Source of the DNA: an uncultured bacterium
Lineage (GTDB): Bacteria; Bacillota; Clostridia; Oscillospirales; Oscillospiraceae
Reading direction: 5' to 3'
Assembly: GCA_947073515.1 (NCBI GenBank)
Contig: CAMTMC010000008.1
Coordinates: forward strand, 19,459-83,458
Length of the DNA stretch: 64,000 bases
In this document: piece by piece, positions 10,065 through 22,084 of the stretch
Position numbering within the stretch: position 1 is the first letter of the stretch
Layout of the letters: each line of letters begins with the position of its first letter
The notes under the pieces: model-generated
Told to the model about the DNA's origin: nothing
The model's input: only the letters and a program-made list of their open reading frames with translations
Databases searched by the model: none
Made by a program: the position numbers and the translations under genes

Positions 10065-11553
10065 GTTCCTCCAAAGCTTCTTTCAATTCCCATTCCAGCC
10101 GATGGTTCTCATGGAGAACGTTTTTCAACTCTTGTGTAAGCTCATTCAATGTCGCCTGACATGCTTCAACATTTACTACGGAACTAGAAATTCCAATGTA
10201 CCGGCCGGGCACCAAAGAGAAATCATTCTCCCGAATCTGCTCAATACTGGCTGCCGCGCAGAAGCCATCCTCGTCCTGATATCCCTCGCCATCACGGTAG
10301 GTGCGCACCTTATTGGATATCCGCGCGATCTGCTCCGCAGTCAGTTCTTTTTTTACGCGGCCAGATGTGTCCGTGAGCGCCCTGGCGTCAATAAATAAAA
10401 CATTGCCTCTTTCGCAAGGCTTTTTTGCCTTGTTGATAAACCAGAGGCAGACGGGGATTGCCGTGTTATAAAACAGATGGCTTGGCATAGAAATGACGCA
10501 CTCCACCAAATCGGCGCAAATGATGTTTTTTCGAATTTCATCCTCCCCACCGGATTGTGACGTAAGACTTCCGTTTGACAAAACAGCCCCCATTCTCCCG
10601 TTAGGCGCCAAGTGGTATATCATGTGCTGGAGCCAAGCGTAATTCGCGTTTCCGGCCGGAGGTATCCCATACTGCCAACGAATATCACCCAACAACCGTT
10701 CCGCCCCCCACTCAGACATATTAAACGGCGGGGAAGCAAGAATATAATCCGCCTTTAAATCCGGGTGGAGGTCCTGTAGGAAGGAGTCTGCGTTATATTT
10801 TCCTACGTTGGCCTCAATCCCATGAATCGCGAGATTCATAAGGCACATTTTCCATGTTGTGGGATTGCTTTCCTGTCCATAACAGGAGATATCATTTTTA
10901 CTGCCTTGATGATTTGTAATATCCTTGACCGCATGTATAAACATCCCGCCGCTGCCGCAGCACGGGTCATAGAGGCGTCCGCCCTTTATATCAAGAGATT
11001 GAACCAAGCTTTTGACAATTCCCGCTGGAGTATAGAACTCTCCCGCGCGCCGTCCCTCTTGTTCCGCGAATTTGGACAGACAATATTCATAAGCGACACT
11101 GAGCAAATCGCTGTCTGCTTTTGTGTCAATTTGCGTGTCGAATAGCATCATCAGGTTTGTTAGCCTGTTTTGGTCCAACTCCGCGCGGGCATAATATTTT
11201 GGCAGAATACCCTTTAATTCTGGGTTATATCTCTCGATATAATGAATCGCTTCATCAATATAATGTCCAATGTGGGGCGTATCGCAGTGCTCCATAATCA
11301 CGCTCCATCGGGCTTCAGGAGGGATAAAATATATGCCGCAGCTCATATATTCAACCTCATTATTTTCATATCCAAGATTTCCCGCTTTGAGTTCTTCGTA
11401 CTTGCGTTCAAAGCGTTCCGAGATATATTTTAAGAAAATAAGTCCCAGAAACACCTGTTTATATTCGGATGGATCCATATTTCCGCGCAACGTATCCGCC
11501 GCGGCCCAAAGAGTTGCTTTAAATTGATCAACTTTAAGAGAATTGTCCGACAT
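10048..11553 (-). CDS. hsdM: Type I restriction-modification DNA methyltransferase subunit HsdM
   Basis: HsdM_N (LRGNMDPSEYKQVFLGLIFLKYISERFE), GEFYTP, DPCCGSGGMF, ASPPFN motif. Confidence 0.95.
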   Translation of the reverse strand: MSDNSLKVDQFKATLWAAADTLRGNMDPSEYKQVFLGLIFLKYISERFERKYEELKAGNLGYENNEVEYMSCGIYFIPPEARWSVIMEHCDTPHIGHYIDEAIHYIERYNPELKGILPKYYARAELDQNRLTNLMMLFDTQIDTKADSDLLSVAYEYCLSKFAEQEGRRAGEFYTPAGIVKSLVQSLDIKGGRLYDPCCGSGGMFIHAVKDITNHQGSKNDISCYGQESNPTTWKMCLMNLAIHGIEANVGKYNADSFLQDLHPDLKADYILASPPFNMSEWGAERLLGDIRWQYGIPPAGNANYAWLQHMIYHLAPNGRMGAVLSNGSLTSQSGGEDEIRKNIICADLVECVISMPSHLFYNTAIPVCLWFINKAKKPCERGNVLFIDARALTDTSGRVKKELTAEQIARISNKVRTYRDGEGYQDEDGFCAAASIEQIRENDFSLVPGRYIGISSSVVNVEACQATLNELTQELKNVLHENHRLEWELKEALEELGYDI

Positions 11554-11771
11554 ACTGAAGCCCTCCGATCCATAGATTAAGAAGCTGTACCAGTCGCCTC
11601 AGCCTCCATCTTTGCGGCCTAAATTGCCGCTGGTTATTTTCCACTTTTCAAACGGCGCTTTTGGTATATTATATCTTATCACGCAAGAAATTTCAACAAA
11701 ATTGTCCTGTTAGGTCGTGAGTTCAGACAGTATGTGCCCGCCATCCAGACATTTTGCCGCTTTTCAAATAA

Positions 11772-11817
11772 GAAGCTGTACCAATCGCCTCATCACTTTG
11801 GCTCATGGTACAGCTTC
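11772..11817. terminator. Stem-loop upstream of hsdM / downstream of the panE-like gene
   Basis: gaagctgtacca (11772-11783) pairs perfectly with tggtacagcttc (11806-11817). Confidence 0.5.
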
Positions 11818-11924
11818 ATACTTGTTCAAATTCTCCCGTTTATTTCGGATAACAATACAAACTTAAACCTCACACCATAAAAACAAGAAAGGTTTCAAAG
11901 GATCCGTCAGAAAACGCCCAATGG

Positions 11925-12968
11925 TCAAACACGCCTCAGAAGTTCCTCCAGTCCTTGGGGATAGAATCGCTCAAACGCCGCCGCCAGTTCCAGCAAGTTC
12001 TCCGTGCTGATACCTCGTTTCCCCTCCTCAATCTGATGGACCATCTCAATCAGCTTTTTGCTCATGGGCAAATCCAGCCCCTGCTCCTCACCCATTTCCA
12101 CCGTGACGCCCACAGTGCCATCTATCTCGCTGCGGCGTTTTCGTACAGCCAGATCCCGATAAAGGCCAGTGTAATTTTTCACCATGGAACGGTAATGGTC
12201 AGCCGTCACCCGCATGGCCTGCTGATATCTGCCCTGCCGGTATAGCTCCGGGGCAAAGTCATCATGGGACTCCAAAGGGATCCCCATCTTTGCGGGAACC
12301 TGCATGGCTTCTAGCGCGAGGCTGGCAATCGCCTGCTGAGAGGGTTCAAATTCCATGCCGCCGGGAATCAGCAAATGAGAAATGCCGGTCGCGAACATCG
12401 CGCTGATATTGACCTGCTTGCTCCATAGCCGGCTCATAATATGGGACGTGACCTCAACCGGTTGGAAGGGAGAACAGAAGTCCCGAAGCTCCAGTATCCG
12501 GGGGGTAACGCGTCCGTCCAATTCGCCGATGGAAAAGTGGCTGTGAATTCCGAACTGGATCACACCGGGCTCAATGTAGTCGGCGGCCCAATTCACAAAA
12601 GCGCCTACCACCCGTTCCTCCCCTACATATTCGGCGATCACATACTCGTTCAGCCCGTTTTGCAGGCTGACCACATACCCGTCTTTCTTTAGCAGCGGGG
12701 CAATTTTTTCCATAGCGCCCCGGGTGTGCTGGGTTTTAGTGGCCAAAAAGACCACTTCCATCGAATCGGCAAGGTCATCCATCAAAACCGCCTTGACCGG
12801 AACAGTAAAGTCTCCTCCGCTGGGATCCAGAATGGTGAGGCCTTTCTCGTTCATGGCCTGGACATGTTCAGGGATAACGTCCACATAGAGGATATCCGCG
12901 CCGCTCCGGGAGAGCCAGGCGGCCATAGATCCGCCAATCGCGCCCGCTCCAACCAACGTATACTTCAC
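11925..12968 (-). CDS. 2-dehydropantoate 2-reductase family protein (ApbA/PanE-like)
   Basis: MKYTLVGAGAIGGSMAAWLSRSGADILYVD Rossmann N-term; ATKTQHTRGAMEKIAPLL. Confidence 0.85.
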   Translation of the reverse strand: MKYTLVGAGAIGGSMAAWLSRSGADILYVDVIPEHVQAMNEKGLTILDPSGGDFTVPVKAVLMDDLADSMEVVFLATKTQHTRGAMEKIAPLLKKDGYVVSLQNGLNEYVIAEYVGEERVVGAFVNWAADYIEPGVIQFGIHSHFSIGELDGRVTPRILELRDFCSPFQPVEVTSHIMSRLWSKQVNISAMFATGISHLLIPGGMEFEPSQQAIASLALEAMQVPAKMGIPLESHDDFAPELYRQGRYQQAMRVTADHYRSMVKNYTGLYRDLAVRKRRSEIDGTVGVTVEMGEEQGLDLPMSKKLIEMVHQIEEGKRGISTENLLELAAAFERFYPQGLEELLRRV

Positions 12969-12982
12969 GGCTTTCTCCTTTG

Positions 12983-14698
12983 CTACAGCCCCTCAGACTC
13001 TAAACGGCTCACAGCCTTCTTCAGATAGTGGTAAACCCGGTTGCGCTCCCGCAGAAGCTGCCTCTCCAGGAACTTGAACTCATCGGTGGCGGGATCCATC
13101 CCCGCCAGCTTTTGTACTTCCTCAAATTCAGGGAAGGCGGGGATCGGAATCGCCAAATCCACCTGGAACAGGTCGCCGTTCTTGCAGTAGTGGACGGGGA
13201 TGAGAATCCGGTTCAGATCCATGCACAGCCCGTTGACGCGACCGGCCCTGCTGAGATCCTCGTCCCCCGGCTCCGCCAGGGAATTCAGGCGGACGATCTC
13301 AGCGTCCAACGCGCGGAATTTGCCGCTCAGCTCCTCAACCAGCTCCTTCACGCCGGAAAGGTCAAATTTATCCCCGGCAATCCTTTGATAGTTGTCCAGA
13401 TCCGAGCTCATTTCCACAGCCAGCTCGCCGAATGCGAAGGGATAGGCGGTCGCGGCGGCGGTACGGAAAATCGCCAGAGCGAAGATCTGGGCATCCCGCA
13501 GAAGCTCCTCCTCTCCCAAGTGCTCAAAGAGGTCTTGGGTGGTGTGCCAATACCAGGGCAGGCCGGGCATGAAAGTCCCCTTGCCCGCGCCGTCTGTGGG
13601 CTGCAGCGAGAGGCACTCAAAGAGGGTGGGAACACCGTGCGCCCAGAAGGACTGGTCCCCGTTGCGCTGGATCCGCATGTAGTGGGGGTCCTGGCCTGTA
13701 CGCTCCTTCACCACAGTACGGCCCAGCGTGTAGCACTGACGGTTACACTCAATGTGATCAAAGTTGTTGGAACCCTTGGTGCCTACCGTATCAATATCGA
13801 AGTTGGCCACAGCGTTGTAATGGATATCCTCCCAATGTGTGTCGGCATACCAATTGCTCCCGCTGTAGCGGCCATTGCTGTGGCCGCTCCACCAGACAAA
13901 GCGAATGTTTGTGTTGAGCAGATCGGTATGCTTGCTGAATACCCTGGCCAACTCCAGCACAACCGCGTTGGCGCCGCCGTTGTCAGCTCCGCCCTTGTGC
14001 CAGGAATCCAAGTGCCCACCAAACATGATGAAGCGGTCGGTAGGCTTGTCCGCCTTCAACTCCGCGACACAGATGGGCACCGTGCGGAACTTGGTGGAAA
14101 CCTCCGCGGTCATCTTGACCTGGTCCTCCCCTTTTTCCAGGGCCTTCAACAGCGCCTCCCCATCGGGGGTGTTGACGGTGAGTACAGGAATTTTGGAGAT
14201 CATATCCACCGTAGAGGGAACGGGCTGGCCCCAAATCGGGCTGATGGACATGTTGTAGGGGTAGTCGCCGCTGGTGATACAAATAATCCCGGCAGCCCCT
14301 CTGTTCTCCAGGTTCTTACAGGGCACGGCGGAGGCCAGGCCCCGCATAACGGCGATTTTACCGGATACATCCTCATTCCCTGTGAAGAACACAGCATGGC
14401 CAGTCAGTCCTTCCGGACCAGTGGAGGCTCCATAGCTGTGGGTAATACAGGAGGCCAAGGCCTCGCCGTTCTGTAGGGTGAGGGTTCCCTTCACTGGCAA
14501 GCTGATATAGTTTTCCACATAGTGGATCTCTACATCCAGCCCCAGATCGCCCATAACCTGACGAAAATACTCCGCCGCCCGTTTTTCGCCAGGACTGCCA
14601 GACTCTCTGTCCTCGCTTGTGATGTACTGAGCGTACTCCATCAGCTGCTTGCCGGATATTTCATCAAGCAGCTGCCGCTCCAACTCTTTTTGAGGCAT
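12983..14698 (-). CDS. M28 family peptidase
   Basis: PA-type insert plus MFGGHLDSWHKGGADNGGANAVVLELARVFSK ... VWWSGHSNGRYSGSNWY; start MPQKELERQLL at 14698. Confidence 0.85.
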   Translation of the reverse strand: MPQKELERQLLDEISGKQLMEYAQYITSEDRESGSPGEKRAAEYFRQVMGDLGLDVEIHYVENYISLPVKGTLTLQNGEALASCITHSYGASTGPEGLTGHAVFFTGNEDVSGKIAVMRGLASAVPCKNLENRGAAGIICITSGDYPYNMSISPIWGQPVPSTVDMISKIPVLTVNTPDGEALLKALEKGEDQVKMTAEVSTKFRTVPICVAELKADKPTDRFIMFGGHLDSWHKGGADNGGANAVVLELARVFSKHTDLLNTNIRFVWWSGHSNGRYSGSNWYADTHWEDIHYNAVANFDIDTVGTKGSNNFDHIECNRQCYTLGRTVVKERTGQDPHYMRIQRNGDQSFWAHGVPTLFECLSLQPTDGAGKGTFMPGLPWYWHTTQDLFEHLGEEELLRDAQIFALAIFRTAAATAYPFAFGELAVEMSSDLDNYQRIAGDKFDLSGVKELVEELSGKFRALDAEIVRLNSLAEPGDEDLSRAGRVNGLCMDLNRILIPVHYCKNGDLFQVDLAIPIPAFPEFEEVQKLAGMDPATDEFKFLERQLLRERNRVYHYLKKAVSRLESEGL

Positions 14699-14755
14699 GT
14701 ACAAAACTCCTTTCCGTGATGGTAGGAATAGCAACTGACCCTTCAGTGAAAAGAA

Positions 14756-15544
14756 TCAGTCCGTAAATGGAACCCGGCCGCAGGACTCGCCGCCGTCAAT
14801 CTTAAAGTCGCTGCCAGTAATCCAGTCGCCGCACTCGCTGGCCAGGAAGCAGACCATGCGGGAGATATCCCTCGGGCCGCCGGGACGGCGTAGCAGGATG
14901 CGGGGGATGATGCTGTCCTTCACCTTGTTCCGCTCGGCGTCCCCATCCCAAAGGCCCACTTCCACATAGCCCACAGTGACCGAATTGACATTGATACGCT
15001 TAGGGGCAAGCTCAAGGGCCATGGCCCGGGTCAGGCCCAATACGCCGGCTTTACTGGCGCAGTAGTTGCTGAAATTGACCCGGCCGGAGTGGGCGGCGCC
15101 AGAGGTGATGTTGACAACCCGCCCAGGCAGGCCGGCGTCCACCAGCCGCTTGCATACCTCTCGGGACATATACATCGTTCCCTTGAGGTTAATGTCAATC
15201 GTTTTACTCACCTGTGCGTCCGTCATGTCAATTAAGGGCACCACATCATAGAAGAAGCCGGCGTTATTCACCAGAATCTCAACAGGCCGTCCAAAGAAGT
15301 CAGCCGCCTCCTGTGTCATGCGCGCGCAGTCTTCCGGCTTGGAGATATCTCCCTGCACTACACAGGCCTTCAAGCCCATGCCCTCAATCTGGGCCTTCAG
15401 CTCCTCACATTTTTGACGTCTGCTCTGACAGGTCAGCACCACATCAGCTCCTAATCCGGCTAGATCCAGACTGATCGCGCTGCCAATACCACCTCCGGCG
15501 CCAGTCACCATAGCGAGCCGCCCCGACAAATCCATAGAAATCAT
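14756..15544 (-). CDS. SDR family NAD(P)-dependent oxidoreductase
   Basis: TGAGGGIGSAISLDLAG, NNAG, YCASKAGV motifs. Confidence 0.92.
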   Translation of the reverse strand: MISMDLSGRLAMVTGAGGGIGSAISLDLAGLGADVVLTCQSRRQKCEELKAQIEGMGLKACVVQGDISKPEDCARMTQEAADFFGRPVEILVNNAGFFYDVVPLIDMTDAQVSKTIDINLKGTMYMSREVCKRLVDAGLPGRVVNITSGAAHSGRVNFSNYCASKAGVLGLTRAMALELAPKRINVNSVTVGYVEVGLWDGDAERNKVKDSIIPRILLRRPGGPRDISRMVCFLASECGDWITGSDFKIDGGESCGRVPFTD

Positions 15545-15613
15545 AAGATATACCCCCCATTCTTTTGGCCGCTGACGCGGCCGGGCAATAAGCGAACAAG
15601 CTCAATCGATACC

Positions 15614-17215
15614 TTACTTCAGGAAGATGGAGGCGCCAGGGCCCAAAGGCAGATTGAAGAAGTAGAATACCAGCACCAGCAGGAAGAAAAGTACCAAATA
15701 GACCAAAGCGTAAGGGATTTCCAGAGAAATCAGGGTGCCCAGGCCGACCTTGTCATCTTTGCTGACCTTATAACTCTCCAGCAGGCCCAGAGCGATGGGG
15801 ACGTTCAACTCCACGGGGGAGAGAATGTTGAAGGTGGAGTCGCCGATGCGGTAGAGAACCTGGGTCATAGCGGGGCTGATATCCAGCATGGACAGCATCG
15901 GCACCAGGAAAGGAGCCAGCATGATCCATTTACCGCTGTTAGATGTAATAAACAAGTTGCAGAAGCAGGACAGCAGGATGATCAGGGCGAACAGGACTAC
16001 AGGGCCCACATTCAGGCTGGTGAGCAGCGCGGCGCCCTTGGCGGCCAGCACGGTAGCGATCTTGCTGGAGGAGAACAGATCCACAAAAACGCAGGCGGTC
16101 AAGCAGACAACCAGGAAAGACGCGGCCATATCCAGGCACTTCTCCATCATCAGGGGAATATCCTTCCACATTTTGATCCCGCCGCTTCCCACGCCATAAG
16201 CAGTGCCAACGACCAAGAAGAACAGGAACAGCAGAGGAATAATCATGTTCAGCAGGGGGGAATTGGGAATCAGGGTGCCGTCTTCCGCCCGCATAAAAGA
16301 GTTCTTGGGAATACAGGACACAACCAGGATGACCACGTAGAGAACCGTTGTAATCCCAGCCCATTTCAGGCCCCTGGCCTCGCTGGCGCTGATGGCCATC
16401 TTGTTCAGCTCACTGGCGTCCTTGTTATAAGTCAGCTCAGGATGCTGCCGGTTCAGATAGGGGGTCGTGATATATTTGGTGACCAGGACACAAGCGGCGG
16501 TAATGAGAAACGTGGCCGCAAAGATGAAATAGTAGTTGACCATCGCATGGGTGGGCGGAGCCACGCCGGCCGCATCCACAATGCCGTTGGCCTCTACGAT
16601 CTGGGCGGAAACACCGCACAGCGCCGTGTCGGTTGCGGTGGGCAGCAAACAAGCGGTGTAGCCGCCGTTGGCGGCGGCGTAACCCATGATAATGCCGATC
16701 CAGGGGTGCAGGCCGAGAGATTTAAAAACAGCGGCAGCGATTACCATGGTGAACACCACACCGGCTCCAAAACCAATACTGGAGTTTACACCGACAAAGG
16801 CCACTGTGATAAATACAATCATAATGGGGGCGCCCACAACGGCTTTCCGCATAAGAGCGTCAAATAGGCCGAGCTTCTCCGCATAGCCGACGCCAATGGT
16901 CATCAGGATCAGCATACCCAGCGGGTAGTAGTTCATAAAGATCGAAATGAAATTCGTCATATAGTGTGCCAGCGTATCGAAGGTCATCAAGTTGACCACA
17001 GAGACGTTGGCGGTCTGAATGGCTCCGTCCACGACCGTCTCATAAGAGGCGGACCAGTTGATGGCGCTCAAAACCGCGCTGAGGACAACCGTAATAAGGG
17101 CCAGGGACGCAAACAGCCAGAACGGATGCGGCAGCATATTTCCGACTTTTTCCACAGCCCCCATCGCAGCTTCAAGCCAATTTTTCTTCTCTGTTTTCTT
17201 TACTTTTTGTGCCAT
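15614..17215 (-). CDS. AbgT family transporter
   Basis: MAQKVKKTEKKNWLEAAMGAVEKVGNMLPHPFWLF; NSSIGFGAGVVFTMVIAAAVFKSLGLHPWIGIIMGYAAANGGY; FITSNSGKWIMLAPFLVPM. Confidence 0.88.
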   Translation of the reverse strand: MAQKVKKTEKKNWLEAAMGAVEKVGNMLPHPFWLFASLALITVVLSAVLSAINWSASYETVVDGAIQTANVSVVNLMTFDTLAHYMTNFISIFMNYYPLGMLILMTIGVGYAEKLGLFDALMRKAVVGAPIMIVFITVAFVGVNSSIGFGAGVVFTMVIAAAVFKSLGLHPWIGIIMGYAAANGGYTACLLPTATDTALCGVSAQIVEANGIVDAAGVAPPTHAMVNYYFIFAATFLITAACVLVTKYITTPYLNRQHPELTYNKDASELNKMAISASEARGLKWAGITTVLYVVILVVSCIPKNSFMRAEDGTLIPNSPLLNMIIPLLFLFFLVVGTAYGVGSGGIKMWKDIPLMMEKCLDMAASFLVVCLTACVFVDLFSSSKIATVLAAKGAALLTSLNVGPVVLFALIILLSCFCNLFITSNSGKWIMLAPFLVPMLSMLDISPAMTQVLYRIGDSTFNILSPVELNVPIALGLLESYKVSKDDKVGLGTLISLEIPYALVYLVLFFLLVLVFYFFNLPLGPGASIFLK

Positions 17216-17857
17216 AGTTTTCTCTCCTTTTAGACTCCTAATGTGGACATCGGACATACAACATATGCGTTCTGGGCACCTCCTCCCTAATATTCCAATT
17301 ATTTATAGCTCAAGTCCTACTACTACCTCTGAGCACGCATAGGCCCCACGCTTTCCAATGGGATTATTAAAATCGTTTCCTAATTGAGGCGCTTCCTCTC
17401 CGGCGTTATATGGGCAGTTTTCCTTGCCGAATTCTTATAGTGCTTCATTACTGTATTAAACATATAGATATGTATATGTAATATAGCACAAACATCGAGA
17501 CATAGTCAACCCCATTTTGTACATTTTTGTATTTACACTATTTTACATTATGTATATATATTTCAGGGCATATGACAAGACTAAAATCTTGAAACACACG
17601 GCACCTCCATCCTCATATTTCACACGGCAAAGGCTCTGCCGGTCCCAAGATCATGGCGCACAGAATTATGCCTCTTTCTATGGACATTCACGTGATAGAG
17701 TAAAAGGGATTTATATAATTTAAGGGTGGGCCCCGTCTGCGGCTTGCCGCTCGGAGTCCACCCTCACGCTTCACCTCCCAATGAGGTGAAACCTTTGTTT
17801 TCTCTACTATGCTCAACATTTTCCAAGTTTTAAACTCTCCGCGCGGCGGCCTCAGGC

Positions 17858-19519
17858 TTACTCCAGAATGGCCCCCTTGTCTGCGGAGGACACCTGTTTG
17901 GCGTACCGGGCCAGGTAGCCCGTCTTGATTTTGGGCTCCGGACAGCTCCACTTGGCCTTCCGCACCGCCAAAACCTGATCAGAGACGAGCCACTGGATGG
18001 TATGCTCCGGGATGTCGATGGTAATCAGGTCCCCGTCCTCCACCAAACCGATGGGCCCGCCGGAGGCCGCCTCCGGGGACACATGGCCGATAGAGGCCCC
18101 CCGGGTGGCCCCGGAGAAGCGGCCGTCGGTGATGAGGGCCACCTCCCGATCCAGCCCCATGCCCGCGATGGCGGAGGTGGGGTTGAGCATCTCCCGCATG
18201 CCGGGGCCGCCCTTGGGTCCCTCGTACCGGATGATCACCACGTCGCCGGCCACAATTTTCCCGTCGTAGATGGCCTTGATGGCCTCCTCCTCGGAGTTGA
18301 ACACCCGGGCGGGGCCGGTGTGCCGCATCATCTCCGGGGCCACGGCGGACTGTTTCACCACGCAGCCGTCGGGGGCCAGGTTGCCCTTCAGCACGGCAAT
18401 GCCGCCGGTCTTGCTGTAGGGGTTCCCGATGGGGCGGATGACCTCCGGGTCCCGGTTCATCACCCCCGCCAGGTTCTCCGCCACGGTCTTGCCGGTACAG
18501 GTCATCAGGCTGGTGTCGATGAGGCCGGCCTTGGCCAGCTCGGCCATCACCCCGTAGACGCCGCCGGCCCGGTCCAAGTCCTCCATATAGGTGTCCCCGG
18601 CGGGGGCCAGGTGGCATAGGTTGGGGGTTTTTTCGGAGATCTCATTTGCCATATCAAAGGACAGCTGGATGCCGCACTCGTGGGCGATGGCGGGGAGATG
18701 GAGCATGGTGTTGGTGGAACAGCCCAGGGCCATATCCACCGTCTCAGCGTTGTGGAACGCCGCCTGGGTCATGATGTCCCGGGGACGGATATTTTTTTCC
18801 ACCAGCTCCATAATCTTCATGCCCGCCTGCTTGGCCAGGCGCAGCCGGGCGGAGTAGACCGCCGGGATGGTCCCGTTGCCCCCCAGTCCCATGCCGATGG
18901 CCTCGGTGAGGCAGTTCATGGAATTGGCGGTGTACATGCCTGAGCAGGAGCCGCAGGTGGGGCAGGCGTTTTGCTCATACTCCTCCACCCCGGCCTCGTC
19001 CAGCTTGCCGGCGTAGTAGGCCCCCACCGCCTCGAACATGTGGGACAGGCAGGTGCGGCGGCCGTCGTTGAGGGTGCCGGCCAGCATGGGGCCGCCGGAG
19101 ACAAAGATAGCAGGCACGTTTACCCGGGCGGCGGCCATCAGCAGCCCGGGGACGTTCTTGTCACAGTTGGGGATCATCACCAGGCCGTCAAACTGGTGGG
19201 CCATGGCCATAGCCTCGGTGGAGTCGGCGATGAGATCCCGGGTAACCAGGGAGTACTTCATGCCCACATGGCCCATGGCGATGCCGTCGCACACGGCGAT
19301 GGCAGGGAACTCCACCGGGGTGCCCCCGGCGGCCCGGACGCCGGCTTTGACCGCCTCGGCGATCTTGTCCAGGTTCATGTGGCCGGGGACAATCTCATTA
19401 TAGGAACACACCACGCCGATGAGAGGGCGCTCCAGCTCCTCCCGGGTGTAGCCCAGGGCGTAGAGCAGGGAGCGGTTGGGGGCGGCGGGGATGCCTTTTT
19501 TTACAACGTCAGAGCGCAT
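17858..19519 (-). CDS. ilvD: Dihydroxy-acid dehydratase
   Basis: [53 protein letters not shown]. Confidence 0.96.
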   Translation of the reverse strand: MRSDVVKKGIPAAPNRSLLYALGYTREELERPLIGVVCSYNEIVPGHMNLDKIAEAVKAGVRAAGGTPVEFPAIAVCDGIAMGHVGMKYSLVTRDLIADSTEAMAMAHQFDGLVMIPNCDKNVPGLLMAAARVNVPAIFVSGGPMLAGTLNDGRRTCLSHMFEAVGAYYAGKLDEAGVEEYEQNACPTCGSCSGMYTANSMNCLTEAIGMGLGGNGTIPAVYSARLRLAKQAGMKIMELVEKNIRPRDIMTQAAFHNAETVDMALGCSTNTMLHLPAIAHECGIQLSFDMANEISEKTPNLCHLAPAGDTYMEDLDRAGGVYGVMAELAKAGLIDTSLMTCTGKTVAENLAGVMNRDPEVIRPIGNPYSKTGGIAVLKGNLAPDGCVVKQSAVAPEMMRHTGPARVFNSEEEAIKAIYDGKIVAGDVVIIRYEGPKGGPGMREMLNPTSAIAGMGLDREVALITDGRFSGATRGASIGHVSPEAASGGPIGLVEDGDLITIDIPEHTIQWLVSDQVLAVRKAKWSCPEPKIKTGYLARYAKQVSSADKGAILE

Positions 19520-19621
19520 AGGGGCGACCTCCTGCATATTATTACTCAGTGATCAAGATGCGGCAAGAAAAAGGCACGGACGTTCAGTTGACAGCCCTCC
19601 CTTTTTCTCTATAATAATGGC

Positions 19622-20251
19622 ATGGATACGTTTATTTTTATTGTGAATCTGATCGGCACAGTAGCTTTTGCCGCCTCCGGCGCCATGATCGGCCTGAAAA
19701 AGAACATGGACCTGTTCGGCGTGTGCATGTTGGGGCTGACCACAGCCGTAGGGGGAGGCGTGATCCGGGATCTGATCTTGGGGCTGACGCCTCCGGCGGC
19801 CTTTCAAAATCCCACCGCCGCCCTGGTGGCTCTGGCCACCTCCGGGGTGTTTTTCCTGCGGCGGGTGCGCCATGTCCTCACGCAGGACCAGCGCCGGTAT
19901 GACGAGCTGCTGTTCTGGATGGACGCCTGGGGCCTGGGGGCCTTCACCGTCATGGGGGTCCAGCGGGCCCATGATCTGATCTGGAATACCAACCCGTTCC
20001 TGCTGGTATTCGTAGGCGTGCTCACCGGCGTGGGGGGCGGCATCCTCCGGGATCTGATGGCCCAGGAGGTACCCGATGTCTTTAAACGGAACATTTACGC
20101 CTGCGCCTCCCTGGCCGGGGCCCTGCTGTGCGCGGCGCTTCTGCCTGTCATCGACGACATGTCCGCCCTAATCTTTGGGCTGGCCCTGGTGGTGCTGATC
20201 CGGTTTCTGGCCCACCACTATGACTGGAACCTGCCCCGGGCGAAGTTTTAA
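19622..20251 (+). CDS. TRIC cation channel family / UPF0126 membrane protein
   Basis: MDTFIFIVNLIGTVAFAASGAMIGLKKNMDLFGVCMLGLTTAVGGGVIRDLILG; second GVGGGILRDLM half. Confidence 0.88.
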   Translation: MDTFIFIVNLIGTVAFAASGAMIGLKKNMDLFGVCMLGLTTAVGGGVIRDLILGLTPPAAFQNPTAALVALATSGVFFLRRVRHVLTQDQRRYDELLFWMDAWGLGAFTVMGVQRAHDLIWNTNPFLLVFVGVLTGVGGGILRDLMAQEVPDVFKRNIYACASLAGALLCAALLPVIDDMSALIFGLALVVLIRFLAHHYDWNLPRAKF

Positions 20252-20416
20252 GAACCGGTATTCATGAGGGAAAATGCCGGATGAGCGAGGAAGTTTGTCT
20301 GGCCCGCAAGGCGGGAAATCGCCGGAATCCTGGGTGGATTTCAAGATTTCCCAACGAGGCGGGGCGGCAAAATTCCCGCTTAGATGGCCGTTTGAGCTTG
20401 TGAATACAGGTTCTTA
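20249..20416. repeat. MITE-like palindromic repeat, copy A
   Basis: TIR taagaaccggtattca / tgaatacaggttctta (one mismatch); homologous over its length to the reverse complement of 47672-47838. Confidence 0.75.
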
Positions 20417-20463
20417 GGGTTCCACCCCTGCGTACCCGGAGAGGTATTGCGTCACACAGAGAA

Positions 20464-20491
20464 GCGGCGCCGGCCAAGCGGCCGGCGCCGC
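20464..20491 (-). terminator. Strong hairpin downstream of ilvC
   Basis: gcggcgccggcc/ggccggcgccgc, perfect 12-bp stem with 4-nt loop. Confidence 0.65.
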
Positions 20492-20505
20492 TCCTTTGTG
20501 CTGTT

Positions 20506-22072
<1,567 letters not shown>

Positions 22073-22084
22073 CCTGCCCGCCCC

